In this document: in pieces, positions 15,811-23,307 of the stretch
How positions within the stretch are numbered: position 1 is the first letter of the stretch
How the letters are laid out: the number at the start of each line of letters is the position of its first letter
Assembly (NCBI GenBank): GCA_947307365.1
Contig: CAMZIY010000004.1
Location: 1-41,898 of the forward strand
Direction of reading: 5' to 3'
Length of the DNA: 41,898 nt
Origin: an uncultured Clostridia bacterium
Lineage (GTDB): Bacteria > Bacillota > Clostridia > Oscillospirales > Oscillospiraceae
Position numbers and translations under genes: made by a program
The notes under the pieces: model-generated
Seen by the model: only the letters and a program-made list of their open reading frames with translations
Databases searched by the model: none
What the model was told of the DNA's origin: nothing

Positions 15811-16400
15811 TCCTTTTCCTCCCCGGTAAGCTCGTCCAAGGTCAATCCGAAGGACGGCAGAAAACGTTCGGTAAAATAGCGGACCTCCCGCAGGGGGCAA
15901 TCCTGCAGCCAGGCCCGGAGCTGCCGCTCCGCGGAGCGGAACTCCGTATTCCCCATCTGCAGCTCCTCCTGGCATTTCAGGTAGGCGGAAAGCTTGTCCG
16001 CCGCCTTCACCAGCGGGCCCAGGTCCTCCCCCTCTCCCCCGCCCAGGAGGGGGGCGTAGCCGGAGCGCAGTTCCGGCGGGAGCATATTCAGCAGCCTTGC
16101 CTCCGCCTGGCGCTCCACCGCCTTGTAAGCGCCGGTGATGTCCCGGTTCAGGTACTTCACCGGCGTGGGCAGGTCCCCGGTGATGATCTCGGAGGCGTCG
16201 TGGAACAGGGCCAGCACCGCTGCCCGGTCCGGGTCCGCGGGCTCCCCGAAGACCTCCCGCCGGATCATAGCCAGAGCGTGGGCCAGCACCGCCGTCATAT
16301 GGCTGTGCTCCTGGAGGTTCTCATCAAAGCTGTTGCGCATCAGCCCCCAGCGGCGGATGTTCCGCATCCGCGCCAGCAGGGCGAAAAAGCCGTTGTTCAT
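15807..16400 (-). CDS. HD-domain 5'-nucleotidase, YfbR-like
   Basis: A 197-residue HD-superfamily phosphohydrolase. The metal-binding residues are visible in LQEHSHMTAVLAHALAM (His) and ALFHDASEIITGDLPTPVKY (His-Asp pair, then Glu and Asp), the arrangement of YfbR, which hydrolyses deoxyribonucleoside 5'-monophosphates. WGLMRNSFDENLQEHS near the N-terminus is also YfbR-like. It starts ten bases after the tadA stop and overlaps the ACT gene by ATGA. The nucleotide preference here is inferred from the family. Confidence 0.88.
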   Translation of the reverse strand: MNNGFFALLARMRNIRRWGLMRNSFDENLQEHSHMTAVLAHALAMIRREVFGEPADPDRAAVLALFHDASEIITGDLPTPVKYLNRDITGAYKAVERQAEARLLNMLPPELRSGYAPLLGGGEGEDLGPLVKAADKLSAYLKCQEELQMGNTEFRSAERQLRAWLQDCPLREVRYFTERFLPSFGLTLDELTGEEKE

Positions 16401-16410
16401 CTGTTTCTCC

Positions 16411-16857
16411 TCATTCCCGAAGCTGGGAGAAAAAGTTCTGCATCAGGTCCCGGCACTCCGCCTCCCGCACCCCGCCGTACATCCGGGGCCGGAAGCCGAA
16501 ATCCTCCGCGAACAGATCCAGCACGCTGCCGCAGGCTCCGGTCTTCCCCTCCCGCAGGCCGTAGACCACCGTAGGGATCCGGGCGTTCAGGATGGCCCCG
16601 GCGCACATGGCGCAGGGCTCCAGGGTGACGAAGAGGGCGCAGCCCTCCAGCCGCCAGTCCCCCACCCGGGCGCAGGCCTCCCGAATGGCCTCGATCTCCG
16701 CGTGGGCCAGGGCGCTCCGTTCCTCCTCCCGCCGGTTCCTGCCCCGGCCAAGGATCTCCCCGTCCCGGACGACGACGCAGCCCACGGGCACTTCCCCCGC
16801 CTCGCCCGCTTCCCGGGCAAGGCGCAGGGCTTCGTCCATCCAACGCTCCAGGTCCAA
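16411..16857 (-). CDS. tadA: tRNA-specific adenosine deaminase
   Basis: A 148-residue zinc deaminase that converts A34 to inosine in tRNA-Arg(ACG). The zinc and catalytic residues are H52 and E54 (HAEIEAI) and C82/C85 (PCAMC). The EALRLAREAGEAGEVPVGCVVV start and the C-terminal GGVREAECRDLMQNFFSQLR are typical. The listed start is a TTG with GGAG ten bases upstream; an ATG 18 bases inside (16839), after TGGAG, gives an equally normal N-terminus. It is the first gene of the 13-gene minus-strand run and diverges from the CBS gene. Two later genes of the run (miaA, rluD-like) also modify RNA. Confidence 0.94.
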   Translation of the reverse strand: MDLERWMDEALRLAREAGEAGEVPVGCVVVRDGEILGRGRNRREEERSALAHAEIEAIREACARVGDWRLEGCALFVTLEPCAMCAGAILNARIPTVVYGLREGKTGACGSVLDLFAEDFGFRPRMYGGVREAECRDLMQNFFSQLRE

Positions 16858-16916
16858 GGTTTATCCGCTCCTTTTCCGGGCAGAATGAAGGCATACGATC
16901 TCAGGAGGTAATGTGA

Positions 16917-17354
16917 ATGCTGGTATCCGAACTGATGGAACGCAGCCCCGTGACCGCTGCCCCGGAGGACAGCTGCCGGGACGCCGCCCGGCTTCTGAGC
17001 CGGTACCGGGTGGGGGCGCTGCCGGTGGTGAACGCGGACGGGACGCTGAAGGGGATCCTCACGGACCGGGACATCATCCTCCGCTGCCTTGCCCTGGGGA
17101 AAGACCCGGATAAAACGGCGGTGCGGGACTGCATGACCCGGAACCCGGTCACCGTCTCCCCCCGGGACCGGGTGGAAACGGCGGCGGAGCGCATGAGCGG
17201 CAGCCAGGTGCGGCGGCTCCCCGCCGCGGAGGGGGGAAAGCTGGCCGGGATGGTCTCCCTGGGGGATCTGAGCAAGGTGGAGGCCTTCCGCATGGAGGCG
17301 GCCAAAGCCCTGGCGGAGATCAGCAAGGGGGTACAGCACCTCTCCCCGCCCTGA
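16917..17354 (+). CDS. CBS-domain protein (tandem CBS pair)
   Basis: A 145-residue protein made of two CBS domains (about 1-62 and 69-130): MLVSELMERSPVTAAPEDSC and VRDCMTRNPVTVSPRDRVE start the two halves, and ILTDRDIILRC ends the first. CBS pairs bind adenosine nucleotides and act as energy or redox sensors. There is no fused enzyme, so it may act on a separate partner. AGGAGGTAATGTGA before the ATG is a strong Shine-Dalgarno. It is a single gene; its stop is two bases from the stop of the converging arylamine N-acetyltransferase. Confidence 0.92.
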   Translation: MLVSELMERSPVTAAPEDSCRDAARLLSRYRVGALPVVNADGTLKGILTDRDIILRCLALGKDPDKTAVRDCMTRNPVTVSPRDRVETAAERMSGSQVRRLPAAEGGKLAGMVSLGDLSKVEAFRMEAAKALAEISKGVQHLSPP

Positions 17355-17356
17355 GC

Positions 17357-18145
17357 TCAGCCGAACTTGAAGGGCTCCGGCTTATGGTCTGGCATGGCGT
17401 CCAGGCCGAAATGCTCCTTCAGCACCCGGGGCAGCTCCTCCCAGCTCACCTCCCGGCGCTCCGTCTTCTCCCCCTCCTGATGGGTGAGGAAGAGATTCAT
17501 CATGGAGTACCGGCCGTTTTCCGTGAACCGGTTGAGCATGAGCATCTTCCGGAAGCCGGACCAGGGGCTGAAGTTGACATAATAATTGCAGATCTGGAAG
17601 TCCTCGTCCAGGGCGGGACGGTCGATGAAGCCCATGAGGTTCTGGAATTCCTCCCCCCGCTTGATCTGCACGGTGTACTCCACCTCGGGCTGGACGCCGG
17701 GGACCACACGATACACGGTGCCGTGGGTGAGCTGGGGCACATCGTACTCCAGACGCAGGGGATCCACGAAGCAGTCCCCCCCGTAGCCCACGTCGCAGAT
17801 GTACCGGACCCCGTCCGCTTCCGTGATGTTCATCCGGTGGAGGTAGCCGTTGACGGTCTCCCCGTCCCGGCTCAGGCGGGTGAGGACGCCGTAGGCCGGG
17901 AAGCCCATCTCCCGCAGGATGGCGCAGAAGAAGCCGTTCATCTCGAAGCAGTAGCCGCCCCGGCGGCGGGTGACCATCTTGTCAAACAGGTCCTCGGTCT
18001 TCAGGGAGATGGGTTTATCGTTGTACACGTCGATATTCTCAAAGGGGATATGGGTGATATAGGCCCGGTGGAGGCGATAAAGCCGCTCCGTATCCGTGCC
18101 GCCCTCGGTATAGCCGATCCTCTCGAACAGCGCCTGCAGATCCAT
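17357..18145 (-). CDS. Arylamine N-acetyltransferase family protein
   Basis: A 262-residue protein of the NAT family, which transfer acetyl from acetyl-CoA to arylamines or arylhydrazines. The catalytic triad is complete: C66 in RRGGYCFEMN, H103 in YLHRMNI and D118 in CDVGYGG. The N-terminal HIPFENIDVY and GFPAYGVLTRL are family blocks. ATG 18145 has AAGGAG ten bases upstream; an earlier ATG at 18181 lacks one. In gut-type anaerobes such enzymes acetylate aromatic amines, but the natural substrate here is unknown. It has its own sigma-A-like promoter. Confidence 0.94.
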   Translation of the reverse strand: MDLQALFERIGYTEGGTDTERLYRLHRAYITHIPFENIDVYNDKPISLKTEDLFDKMVTRRRGGYCFEMNGFFCAILREMGFPAYGVLTRLSRDGETVNGYLHRMNITEADGVRYICDVGYGGDCFVDPLRLEYDVPQLTHGTVYRVVPGVQPEVEYTVQIKRGEEFQNLMGFIDRPALDEDFQICNYYVNFSPWSGFRKMLMLNRFTENGRYSMMNLFLTHQEGEKTERREVSWEELPRVLKEHFGLDAMPDHKPEPFKFG

Positions 18146-18184
18146 CGTTTCCGCTCCTTCTTTTTTTCTGAACTGATTCAATAC

Positions 18185-18213
18185 AGAATATCATTTCCCT
18201 TCCCCTTCGTCAA
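18185..18213 (-). promoter_or_regulatory. Sigma-A-like promoter for the N-acetyltransferase
   Basis: TTGACG (-35, 18208-18213) and TATTCT (-10, 18185-18190) are separated by 17 bases on the minus strand. Transcription would begin about 30 bases before the ATG at 18145. Confidence 0.7.
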
Positions 18214-18287
18214 TCCGCAGGCTGCATGCATCCCGGTATATTTTTCCGATTTTGGGGCATAACACAGGGGAAGAAAGGATGATGGAC

Positions 18288-18764
18288 ATGTCCAAGACTT
18301 ACGCGGCCCTGTGCCTGCTGCTGATCCTGGCCCTGCTCACGGGCTGCGGGACAAGGATCGTTCCCGCAGCGCCGACCATTACGCCCTCCGCCCCGCCGGA
18401 GGAGGCAGTCCCGCCTCCTCCCACGCCCACGCCCCTTCTGAGTCCGCCGCCCGAGGCGGTGAACCCCTCGCCCCAGGTCACGCCCTCCCCCGCGCCCCGA
18501 ACTACCGCCCAGCTGCCCGTTCAGCGGCACTTCCCGCCGCAGCTGCTTGATGCTCCTGCGGAGGAGCCCCCTGCGGCGGAGACCGTCGCCCTGCCGGAGA
18601 GCTATACCGTGAACAAGGGAGACTGCCTCTGGACCATTGCGGAAGAGCTGTACGGCTCCGGGGCGGACTGGCGCCGCCTCTGGGCGGCGAATCGGGAGAC
18701 GGTGGAGGATCCCGGCCTGGTGTGGATCGGCCAGGTGCTGAAGCTGCCGGAGGAGAACGGATAA
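18288..18764 (+). CDS. LysM-domain lipoprotein
   Basis: A 158-residue exported protein. The lipobox LLTGC ends a signal sequence of about 20 residues, so the mature protein begins at a lipidated cysteine. A Pro/Thr/Ser-rich spacer (PPEEAVPPPPTPTPLLSPPP and following) leads to one C-terminal LysM module (ESYTVNKGDCLWTIAEELYGSGADWRRLWAANR...GQVLKLP), which binds peptidoglycan glycan. It probably sits on the outer face of the membrane and touches the wall. ATG codons at 18279, 18282 and 18288 are possible; AAAGG at 18274-18278 best fits 18288. A strong terminator follows. Confidence 0.88.
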   Translation: MSKTYAALCLLLILALLTGCGTRIVPAAPTITPSAPPEEAVPPPPTPTPLLSPPPEAVNPSPQVTPSPAPRTTAQLPVQRHFPPQLLDAPAEEPPAAETVALPESYTVNKGDCLWTIAEELYGSGADWRRLWAANRETVEDPGLVWIGQVLKLPEENG

Positions 18765-18767
18765 CGA

Positions 18768-18800
18768 AAAAGGAGCTGTCCCATCGGGATAGCTCCTTTT
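18768..18800. terminator. Bidirectional terminator between the LysM and DMT transporter genes
   Basis: A 15-bp stem (AAAAGGAGCT plus GTCCC paired with GGGAT plus AGCTCCTTTT, one G-T pair) with a three-base loop ends in T residues on both strands. It serves the converging genes on either side. Confidence 0.92.
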
Positions 18801-18812
18801 ATCATTCGTTTT

Positions 18813-19760
18813 TTATTCCGCCAGGCCTTCCGCCAAGCCAAGAAGGATGATTCCCGCGAAGGTGATGAAGACGGCGGCATACTGCTTTCTGGGCAGCTTC
18901 TCCTTCAGGAACAGCCGGGAGAGGATCACGGAGACCACGCAGTAGGACCCCACCAGGGGGGCGGTGATCGTCGCTGCGCCGCCGATCACATGGGCATAGG
19001 CATACTGGCCTGCGGTCTCGAATGCCGCCGCCACCAGCCGGGCTCCCCGGTATTTCAGGGGCGGCTTATGGGCCGGGACCTTCTTCCGGGTGGCCAGGAG
19101 ATACACGATGAGCACGATCGCCACCAGGAGGAACGTGAGCTCATAGGCGGTGTTCCCCACGTCCTCAATGGTGTCCTCCGTGACGTTCAGGAGCCAGGTG
19201 CTCTCCATATTCAGGCAGGGATCATCCAGGAAGGTGCCCAGGGTATCGATGACGCAGTAGGCCAGAGGCAGCAGAAAGGCCCCCAGGCCGGTGCGGAACT
19301 TCCGCCCGTCCTGATGGGCGATCTCCCCCGCGTCCCGGTTCCGCTCGAAGAGGCCCAGGAGGAACACGCCCAGGCAGCAGCAGGCGATGCCGATCCAGGT
19401 GAAAACGCTCTCCGGCATCTCCCGCAGGATGAGGATGCCCAGGAGGGCGGCCAGAGCTCCGGAGCAGTTCTCCACCGGGGAGACGATGCTCAGCTCCAGA
19501 TACCGGAGGCCCAGGTAGCCGATGGCCATGGAGAGGATGTACATCACGGACACCGGGGCATAGCGGATGAGGTTCCGCCAATCGAAGCCGATGTCTCCGA
19601 AGAGCAGGGTATAGGCCGCGTGAAGGCCGAAAAAGATCCCCACGGCCACGGTGGTCTTCAGATGACTGCGCCGATCCTCCGGATCGGCGCCGCTTTTATA
19701 AAACAGATCCGCAAAGCCCCAGCACAGGGTCGCGATGAGAGCAGTCCAGAACCAGGTCAT
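18813..19760 (-). CDS. DMT/EamA-superfamily transporter
   Basis: A 315-residue membrane protein with about ten hydrophobic helices in two halves, as in EamA-type drug/metabolite transporters. The first half begins MTWFWTALIATLCWGFADLFYK and contains YLELSIVSPVENCSGALAALLGILILRE; the second contains ATITAPLVGSYCVVSVILSRLFLKEKL, the repeat-like loop-helix of the family, and ends in a helix GAGIILLGLAE-like. Substrate unknown. A soluble loop of about 50 residues (LDDPCLNMESTWLLNVTEDTIEDVG) is longer than usual. It starts 18 bases after the YbaK-like gene and is probably cotranscribed with it. Confidence 0.88.
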   Translation of the reverse strand: MTWFWTALIATLCWGFADLFYKSGADPEDRRSHLKTTVAVGIFFGLHAAYTLLFGDIGFDWRNLIRYAPVSVMYILSMAIGYLGLRYLELSIVSPVENCSGALAALLGILILREMPESVFTWIGIACCCLGVFLLGLFERNRDAGEIAHQDGRKFRTGLGAFLLPLAYCVIDTLGTFLDDPCLNMESTWLLNVTEDTIEDVGNTAYELTFLLVAIVLIVYLLATRKKVPAHKPPLKYRGARLVAAAFETAGQYAYAHVIGGAATITAPLVGSYCVVSVILSRLFLKEKLPRKQYAAVFITFAGIILLGLAEGLAE

Positions 19761-19778
19761 ATCTTTCCTATTCCTTCC

Positions 19779-20273
19779 TTATGCATTGCTTTCCGGGAGC
19801 TTGCATACATCCACCCAGCCCCGGGCGCAGGACAGCGCCTCCAGCTCCGGCAGGGTCAGCTCAATGGCGCTGTTGGAGCTTCCCGCCGCAGGGAAAACAG
19901 TCTCAAAGCGCCGGAGGGATTCATCCAACCAGACCTCCACACCGGGATTGACCCCGAAGGGGCAGACGCCGCCCACGGCATGGCCGACCTCCTCAGCCGC
20001 CTCCTCATGGCCCAGCATCTTCGGCTTGCAACCGAAGCGGGCCTTGTACTTGGCGTTGTCCAGCCGGGCGTCCCCGGCGGCCACCACCAGCAGGACCCCG
20101 TCCCCCGCCGCGCCCAGCAGGCGCAGGGCAAGGCTTTTTGCGATCCGCTCCGGGGCGCAGTTCAGGGCTTTTGCCGCCAGCTCCACCGTGGCGCTGGATA
20201 CGGGAAACTCCAGGATCCGGGCCGGATCCACCCCCCGGGCGGCGAGCCAGGCTCTTGCACGTTCAATGGACAT
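19779..20273 (-). CDS. YbaK/EbsC-family aminoacyl-tRNA deacylase
   Basis: A 164-residue protein of the YbaK/ProX editing family, which hydrolyse mischarged aminoacyl-tRNAs such as Cys- or Ala-tRNA-Pro in trans. Blocks include SSATVELAAKALNCAPERIAKSLALR (with the family Lys), LVVAAGDARLDNAKYKARFG, the VGHAVGGVCPFGV motif and FPAAGSSNSAIELTLPELE. The exact tRNA substrate cannot be told. AAAGGAG stands nine bases before the ATG, and a clear promoter lies upstream. It leads a two-gene unit with the DMT transporter. Confidence 0.9.
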   Translation of the reverse strand: MSIERARAWLAARGVDPARILEFPVSSATVELAAKALNCAPERIAKSLALRLLGAAGDGVLLVVAAGDARLDNAKYKARFGCKPKMLGHEEAAEEVGHAVGGVCPFGVNPGVEVWLDESLRRFETVFPAAGSSNSAIELTLPELEALSCARGWVDVCKLPESNA

Positions 20274-20302
20274 GGTTTATGCTCCTTTGCAAAACTCGCC
20301 CA

Positions 20303-20331
20303 ATTGTAACAACAGGCAGTGGAAAAAGCAA
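20303..20331 (-). promoter_or_regulatory. Promoter for the YbaK-like gene
   Basis: TTGCTT (-35, 20326-20331) and TACAAT (-10, 20303-20308) with a 17-base spacer; TG one base before the -10 makes it an extended -10. The -35 begins four bases past the stop of the upstream phosphodiesterase gene. Confidence 0.8.
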
Positions 20332-20334
20332 GCC

Positions 20335-20790
20335 TTAGTCCCAGGGGATCTCTACCCGCTGCACGGTGATCCCGCTCTCCCCTGCCTCCGCCAGGGCGAA
20401 GGTGATGGGCTGGCCGAAGCGCCGGGGGCCGCAGCTGCCGGGATTCAGGAGCAAGGTTTTCCCCTGCCTGCTCTCCGCATACTTATGGGTGTGTCCCGTG
20501 ATCACCAGATCATAGGAAGTCAGGTCCCCGGGCAGGTCCCGTTTCATATGGGCCATGCAGATCCGCAGGCCCCCCAGCTCCAGCTCCCGGGTCAGGGGGA
20601 TGCTCTCTCCCCAGGGGCCCCAGTCGTTGTTCCCACGCACCGGGTATACCGGGGCAAGCTCCCCCAGGGCGTCCAGGATATCCTGCCCGCCGATGTCTCC
20701 CCCATGGAGGATGACTGCGCACCCATCCAGCACCGCCCCCACCTCCGGCCGCAGGAGCCCGTGGGTATCCGATACCACGCCGATCTTCAT
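20335..20790 (-). CDS. YfcE/MJ0936-type metallophosphoesterase
   Basis: A 151-residue calcineurin-fold phosphodiesterase. The metal-ligand motifs are all present: GVVSDTHG, ILHGGDIGG, VRGNNDW, MAHMKRD (the usual GH is changed to AH) and ITGHTHKY, then NPGSCGPRR near the end. The family acts on phosphodiesters such as 2',3'-cyclic nucleotides; the true substrate is unknown. ATG 20790 is preferred to ATG 20796 because GGGAGG would touch the latter. It is read from a promoter that shares its -35 with the divergent oxidoreductase operon. Confidence 0.92.
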   Translation of the reverse strand: MKIGVVSDTHGLLRPEVGAVLDGCAVILHGGDIGGQDILDALGELAPVYPVRGNNDWGPWGESIPLTRELELGGLRICMAHMKRDLPGDLTSYDLVITGHTHKYAESRQGKTLLLNPGSCGPRRFGQPITFALAEAGESGITVQRVEIPWD

Positions 20791-20808
20791 ATCCATCCCT
20801 CCCGGGCA

Positions 20809-20837
20809 ACTATACCACCCCCCATGTCGGTTTGCAA
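20809..20837 (-). promoter_or_regulatory. Promoter for the phosphodiesterase, minus half of a symmetric divergent pair
   Basis: On the minus strand TTGCAA (20832-20837) and TATAGT (20809-20814) are 17 bases apart. TTGCAA is its own reverse complement, so the same six base pairs are the -35 of the plus-strand promoter. The short context GTGGTATAGT mirrors GTGGTATAAT on the other side. Confidence 0.82.
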
Positions 20838-20860
20838 TGAGGCCTGCGCTGTGGTATAAT
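20832..20860 (+). promoter_or_regulatory. Consensus promoter for the oxidoreductase operon, plus half of a symmetric divergent pair
   Basis: TTGCAA (20832-20837) and a perfect TATAAT (20855-20860) are separated by 17 bases. Transcription would begin near 20867, giving a leader of about 40 bases with GGAGAGTGAT before ATG 20907. Confidence 0.88.
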
Positions 20861-20906
20861 TCAAGATGAAAGATTATGGGCTTTTGCCCCTTCGGAGAGT
20901 GATCTT

Positions 20907-23111
20907 ATGCAGCTGGAAGACTTCAGCCAATACACCCGGAGCTGTTTCAACGGAGAAGCCGCCTCCTGCTCCTGCGCCTGTCCCTTCGGGCTGGACGTTC
21001 GAGGCTTTGCGGAAAAATGCGCGAACGGGCGTTGGAACGCCGCCTGGAAGGCCTACCGCACCGCCGCGGTCTTTCCCGCAGTGGTGTCCGCCCTTTGCCC
21101 CGCCCCCTGCAAGGCCCATTGCCAGCGGGCAGACCTGGGAGGCGCCATCGACCTGCCGGGGCTGGAGGCCGCCTCCATCCGCTTCGCCAAAAACAAGAAG
21201 GCGGACAGCTTCAATATCCCCCCAAAGGACAAGAAGGTGGCGGTGGTGGGCGCAGGCCCGGCCGGTCTGTCCGCCGCCCTGCAGCTGGCTCTGAAAAAGT
21301 ATATCGTCACCGTGTTCGAGCGGGAGGAAAGCTGGGGCGGCAGCCTCCGGACCCATCCCCGCTTCCCGGAGTTCGACGAGGACTTCCGCTTCCAGTTCAC
21401 CGCTGTGAAGCCCGGTTTCCTGGAATTCGTCTACGGGCGGGAGATCCTGGGGCCGGAGGAACTGGCGGATTATGAAGCCGTATACCTGGCAACGGGCAAG
21501 GGCGGCGCCGTCTGGGAGGACGGGCGCTTCTTCGCGGGCGGCGAGGCCGCGGGCCGGAGCCTCATCGAAGCCATCGCCATGGGGCCGGAGGCCGCCAAAG
21601 CCATGGAGGCCTTCCTCATGACCGGCCGCCGGGAGGAGATCGGAGATCCCCGTCACGAGAACCCCTGCGAACGCTATCTCCCCCACCCCGGCGTGGAGGC
21701 GGAAGCCCCCGGGGAGACGGAGACGGAGGAAGGGGCGAAGGCGGAGGCTGCCCGGTGCCTGCAGTGCGACTGCAGCGCCTGTATGGACGGCTGCGAGATG
21801 CTGAAGAAATACCGGAAGAAGCCCCACGGCATCGCCCGGGAGGCCTTTGCGGATTCCTCCGCCGCGCCGCCCATCGCCACCCAGAGCATCGTCCGCCAGA
21901 CCTATTCCTGCACCAACTGCGGCCTCTGCCGGGAGGTCTGTCCGGAGCACGCGGATCTGGGGGCGGTGTTCATGCTCTCCCGCACGGACCGGTTCAGCCG
22001 GAACACGGGACCCAAGGCCTTCCACGACTACTGGCTCCGGGAGCTGGACCTGGCTGCAGGGGAAGCCTCCGTGTGCCTGCCCCCGCCGGGAAAGGAGACC
22101 TGCGCCTACGCCTTTTTCCCGGGCTGCCGCCTGGGGATGGACGCCCCGGAGCAGGTGAAGGCGGCCTGCCGCTTCCTCATGGAGATGAAGCCCGGAGAGG
22201 TGGGCCTCATGCTGGGCTGCTGCGGCGTGCCCGCCCTGTGGGCCGGGGATCTGGACCGGCTGGAGGCGGTGAAAACGAAGATCCGGCAGGAATGGGAGTC
22301 CCTGGGGAAGCCCACCCTGGTATTCGCCTGCGCCACCTGCCAGCGCACCTTTGCCGAACAGATGCCGGAGATCCCCCAGGTTTCCCTCTACGCCCTCATG
22401 GCGGAGGCGGGTCTGAAGCCCGCGAAAACCGCCTTCCCCCGGGCCGCGGTATTCGATCCCTGCGCCGCCCGGGCCTTCGGGGAGATGAAGCGCGCCGTGC
22501 GGGAACTGGCCGGGCGGGCCGGCGCGGAGCTGGAGGAGCTCTCCGGCCCCATCCGCTGCTGCGGCTTCGGCGGACACATCCAGATCCCCAACCGGGCGGT
22601 GTTTGAGGAGATCGGGGAAAACAGCGCCGCCCTTTCAGACAAGCCCTATATCGTATATTGTGCCAACTGCCTGGAGGTGTTCCGGGAGCGGGGCAAGGAA
22701 GCGGCTCATATCCTGGACCTGTACTTCCCCTGCGGGACGGAAAAGACCCCCGCCATTCTGGAAAAGCATGAAAACGCTCTGCGGCTCAAGCAGAGTTTGA
22801 TGAAGGAGATCTGGAACATGGATTTCGCGCCGGAGCGCAAGCCCTGGGACGGGCTGAACCTCACCCTGGCGGAGGGCCTCGGAGAGAAGCTGGAAAACTG
22901 CTTCATCAGCCTGGAGGAAGTGAAGGAGACCATCTGGACCGCCGAGACCACGGGAGACAAGCTGGTTTCCGAGGACGGCTGGAGCCTGGCCAGCCTGGTA
23001 AAGCCGGTGGTGACCTACTGGGCCCAGTACCGGCCCTGCGGCAGCGGCGCGGAGGACTACGAGGTGGCCACCGCATACAGCCACCGGATCAAGTGGGAGA
23101 GGACCATCTGA
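20907..23111 (+). CDS. FAD/Fe-S oxidoreductase with C-terminal CCG domains, no NAD(P)H domain
   Basis: A 734-residue cytoplasmic redox protein. Order: a GltD-like N-terminal Cys cluster (CSCACP near 21-26, CPAPCKAHC near 64-72); an FAD Rossmann motif GAGPAG at 115-120; an YLATG block at 193-197 and FFAGGEAAG at 208-216, the end of the FAD fold; Fe-S cysteines C284, C287, C289, C292, C296 and C335, C338, C341, C345; then two HdrB/GlpC/LutA-type CCG domains with C438-C439 and C551-C552. In GltD proteins the ATG block and the GG(D/E) block flank an NADPH domain of about 150 residues; here only 13-14 residues lie between them. It resembles the family called pyridine nucleotide-disulfide oxidoreductase/dicluster-binding protein. 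Its electron donor and acceptor are unknown. The next gene starts one base after its stop. Confidence 0.85.
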   Translation: MQLEDFSQYTRSCFNGEAASCSCACPFGLDVRGFAEKCANGRWNAAWKAYRTAAVFPAVVSALCPAPCKAHCQRADLGGAIDLPGLEAASIRFAKNKKADSFNIPPKDKKVAVVGAGPAGLSAALQLALKKYIVTVFEREESWGGSLRTHPRFPEFDEDFRFQFTAVKPGFLEFVYGREILGPEELADYEAVYLATGKGGAVWEDGRFFAGGEAAGRSLIEAIAMGPEAAKAMEAFLMTGRREEIGDPRHENPCERYLPHPGVEAEAPGETETEEGAKAEAARCLQCDCSACMDGCEMLKKYRKKPHGIAREAFADSSAAPPIATQSIVRQTYSCTNCGLCREVCPEHADLGAVFMLSRTDRFSRNTGPKAFHDYWLRELDLAAGEASVCLPPPGKETCAYAFFPGCRLGMDAPEQVKAACRFLMEMKPGEVGLMLGCCGVPALWAGDLDRLEAVKTKIRQEWESLGKPTLVFACATCQRTFAEQMPEIPQVSLYALMAEAGLKPAKTAFPRAAVFDPCAARAFGEMKRAVRELAGRAGAELEELSGPIRCCGFGGHIQIPNRAVFEEIGENSAALSDKPYIVYCANCLEVFRERGKEAAHILDLYFPCGTEKTPAILEKHENALRLKQSLMKEIWNMDFAPERKPWDGLNLTLAEGLGEKLENCFISLEEVKETIWTAETTGDKLVSEDGWSLASLVKPVVTYWAQYRPCGSGAEDYEVATAYSHRIKWERTI

Positions 23112-23112
23112 C

Positions 23113-23307
23113 ATGGATAATTCGACGACCTGGAAATGCAACAAGTGCGGGGAAGCCCTGGTGATGAAGAAGGTGGTCTTCGGCTATATGAACCGCTCCT
23201 TCTCCCACGAGGTGCCCGTCTGCCCCAAATGCAGCAAGGTGTTCATCTCCCAGGCCCTGGCGGAGGGCCGCATGGTGGAGGTGGAGGAGGCCCTGGAGGA
23301 TAAGTGA
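23113..23307 (+). CDS. Small two-CXXC redox or zinc protein (DVU_1557-like)
   Basis: A 64-residue protein with CNKCGEALVMKKVVFGYMNR then CPKCSKVFISQALAEGRM. The two CXXC pairs, about 28 residues apart, suggest a rubredoxin-like or zinc-ribbon metal site. It matches, from memory, the small DVU_1557-type redox family found with the large oxidoreductase in anaerobes. It begins one base after the preceding stop, and its own stop overlaps the GTG start of the ligase gene. Such tight coupling suggests it works with the flanking proteins, perhaps as an electron carrier. Confidence 0.82.
   Translation: MDNSTTWKCNKCGEALVMKKVVFGYMNRSFSHEVPVCPKCSKVFISQALAEGRMVEVEEALEDK

Noticed and set aside
16858..16916. 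Divergent promoters between tadA and the CBS gene
   Set aside because: The only -10-like hexamer (TACGAT) lacks a convincing -35, so I did not list it.
20866..21294. Plus-strand frame beginning at the predicted transcription start
   Set aside because: It runs through the oxidoreductase gene in another frame and has no room for a ribosome binding site.
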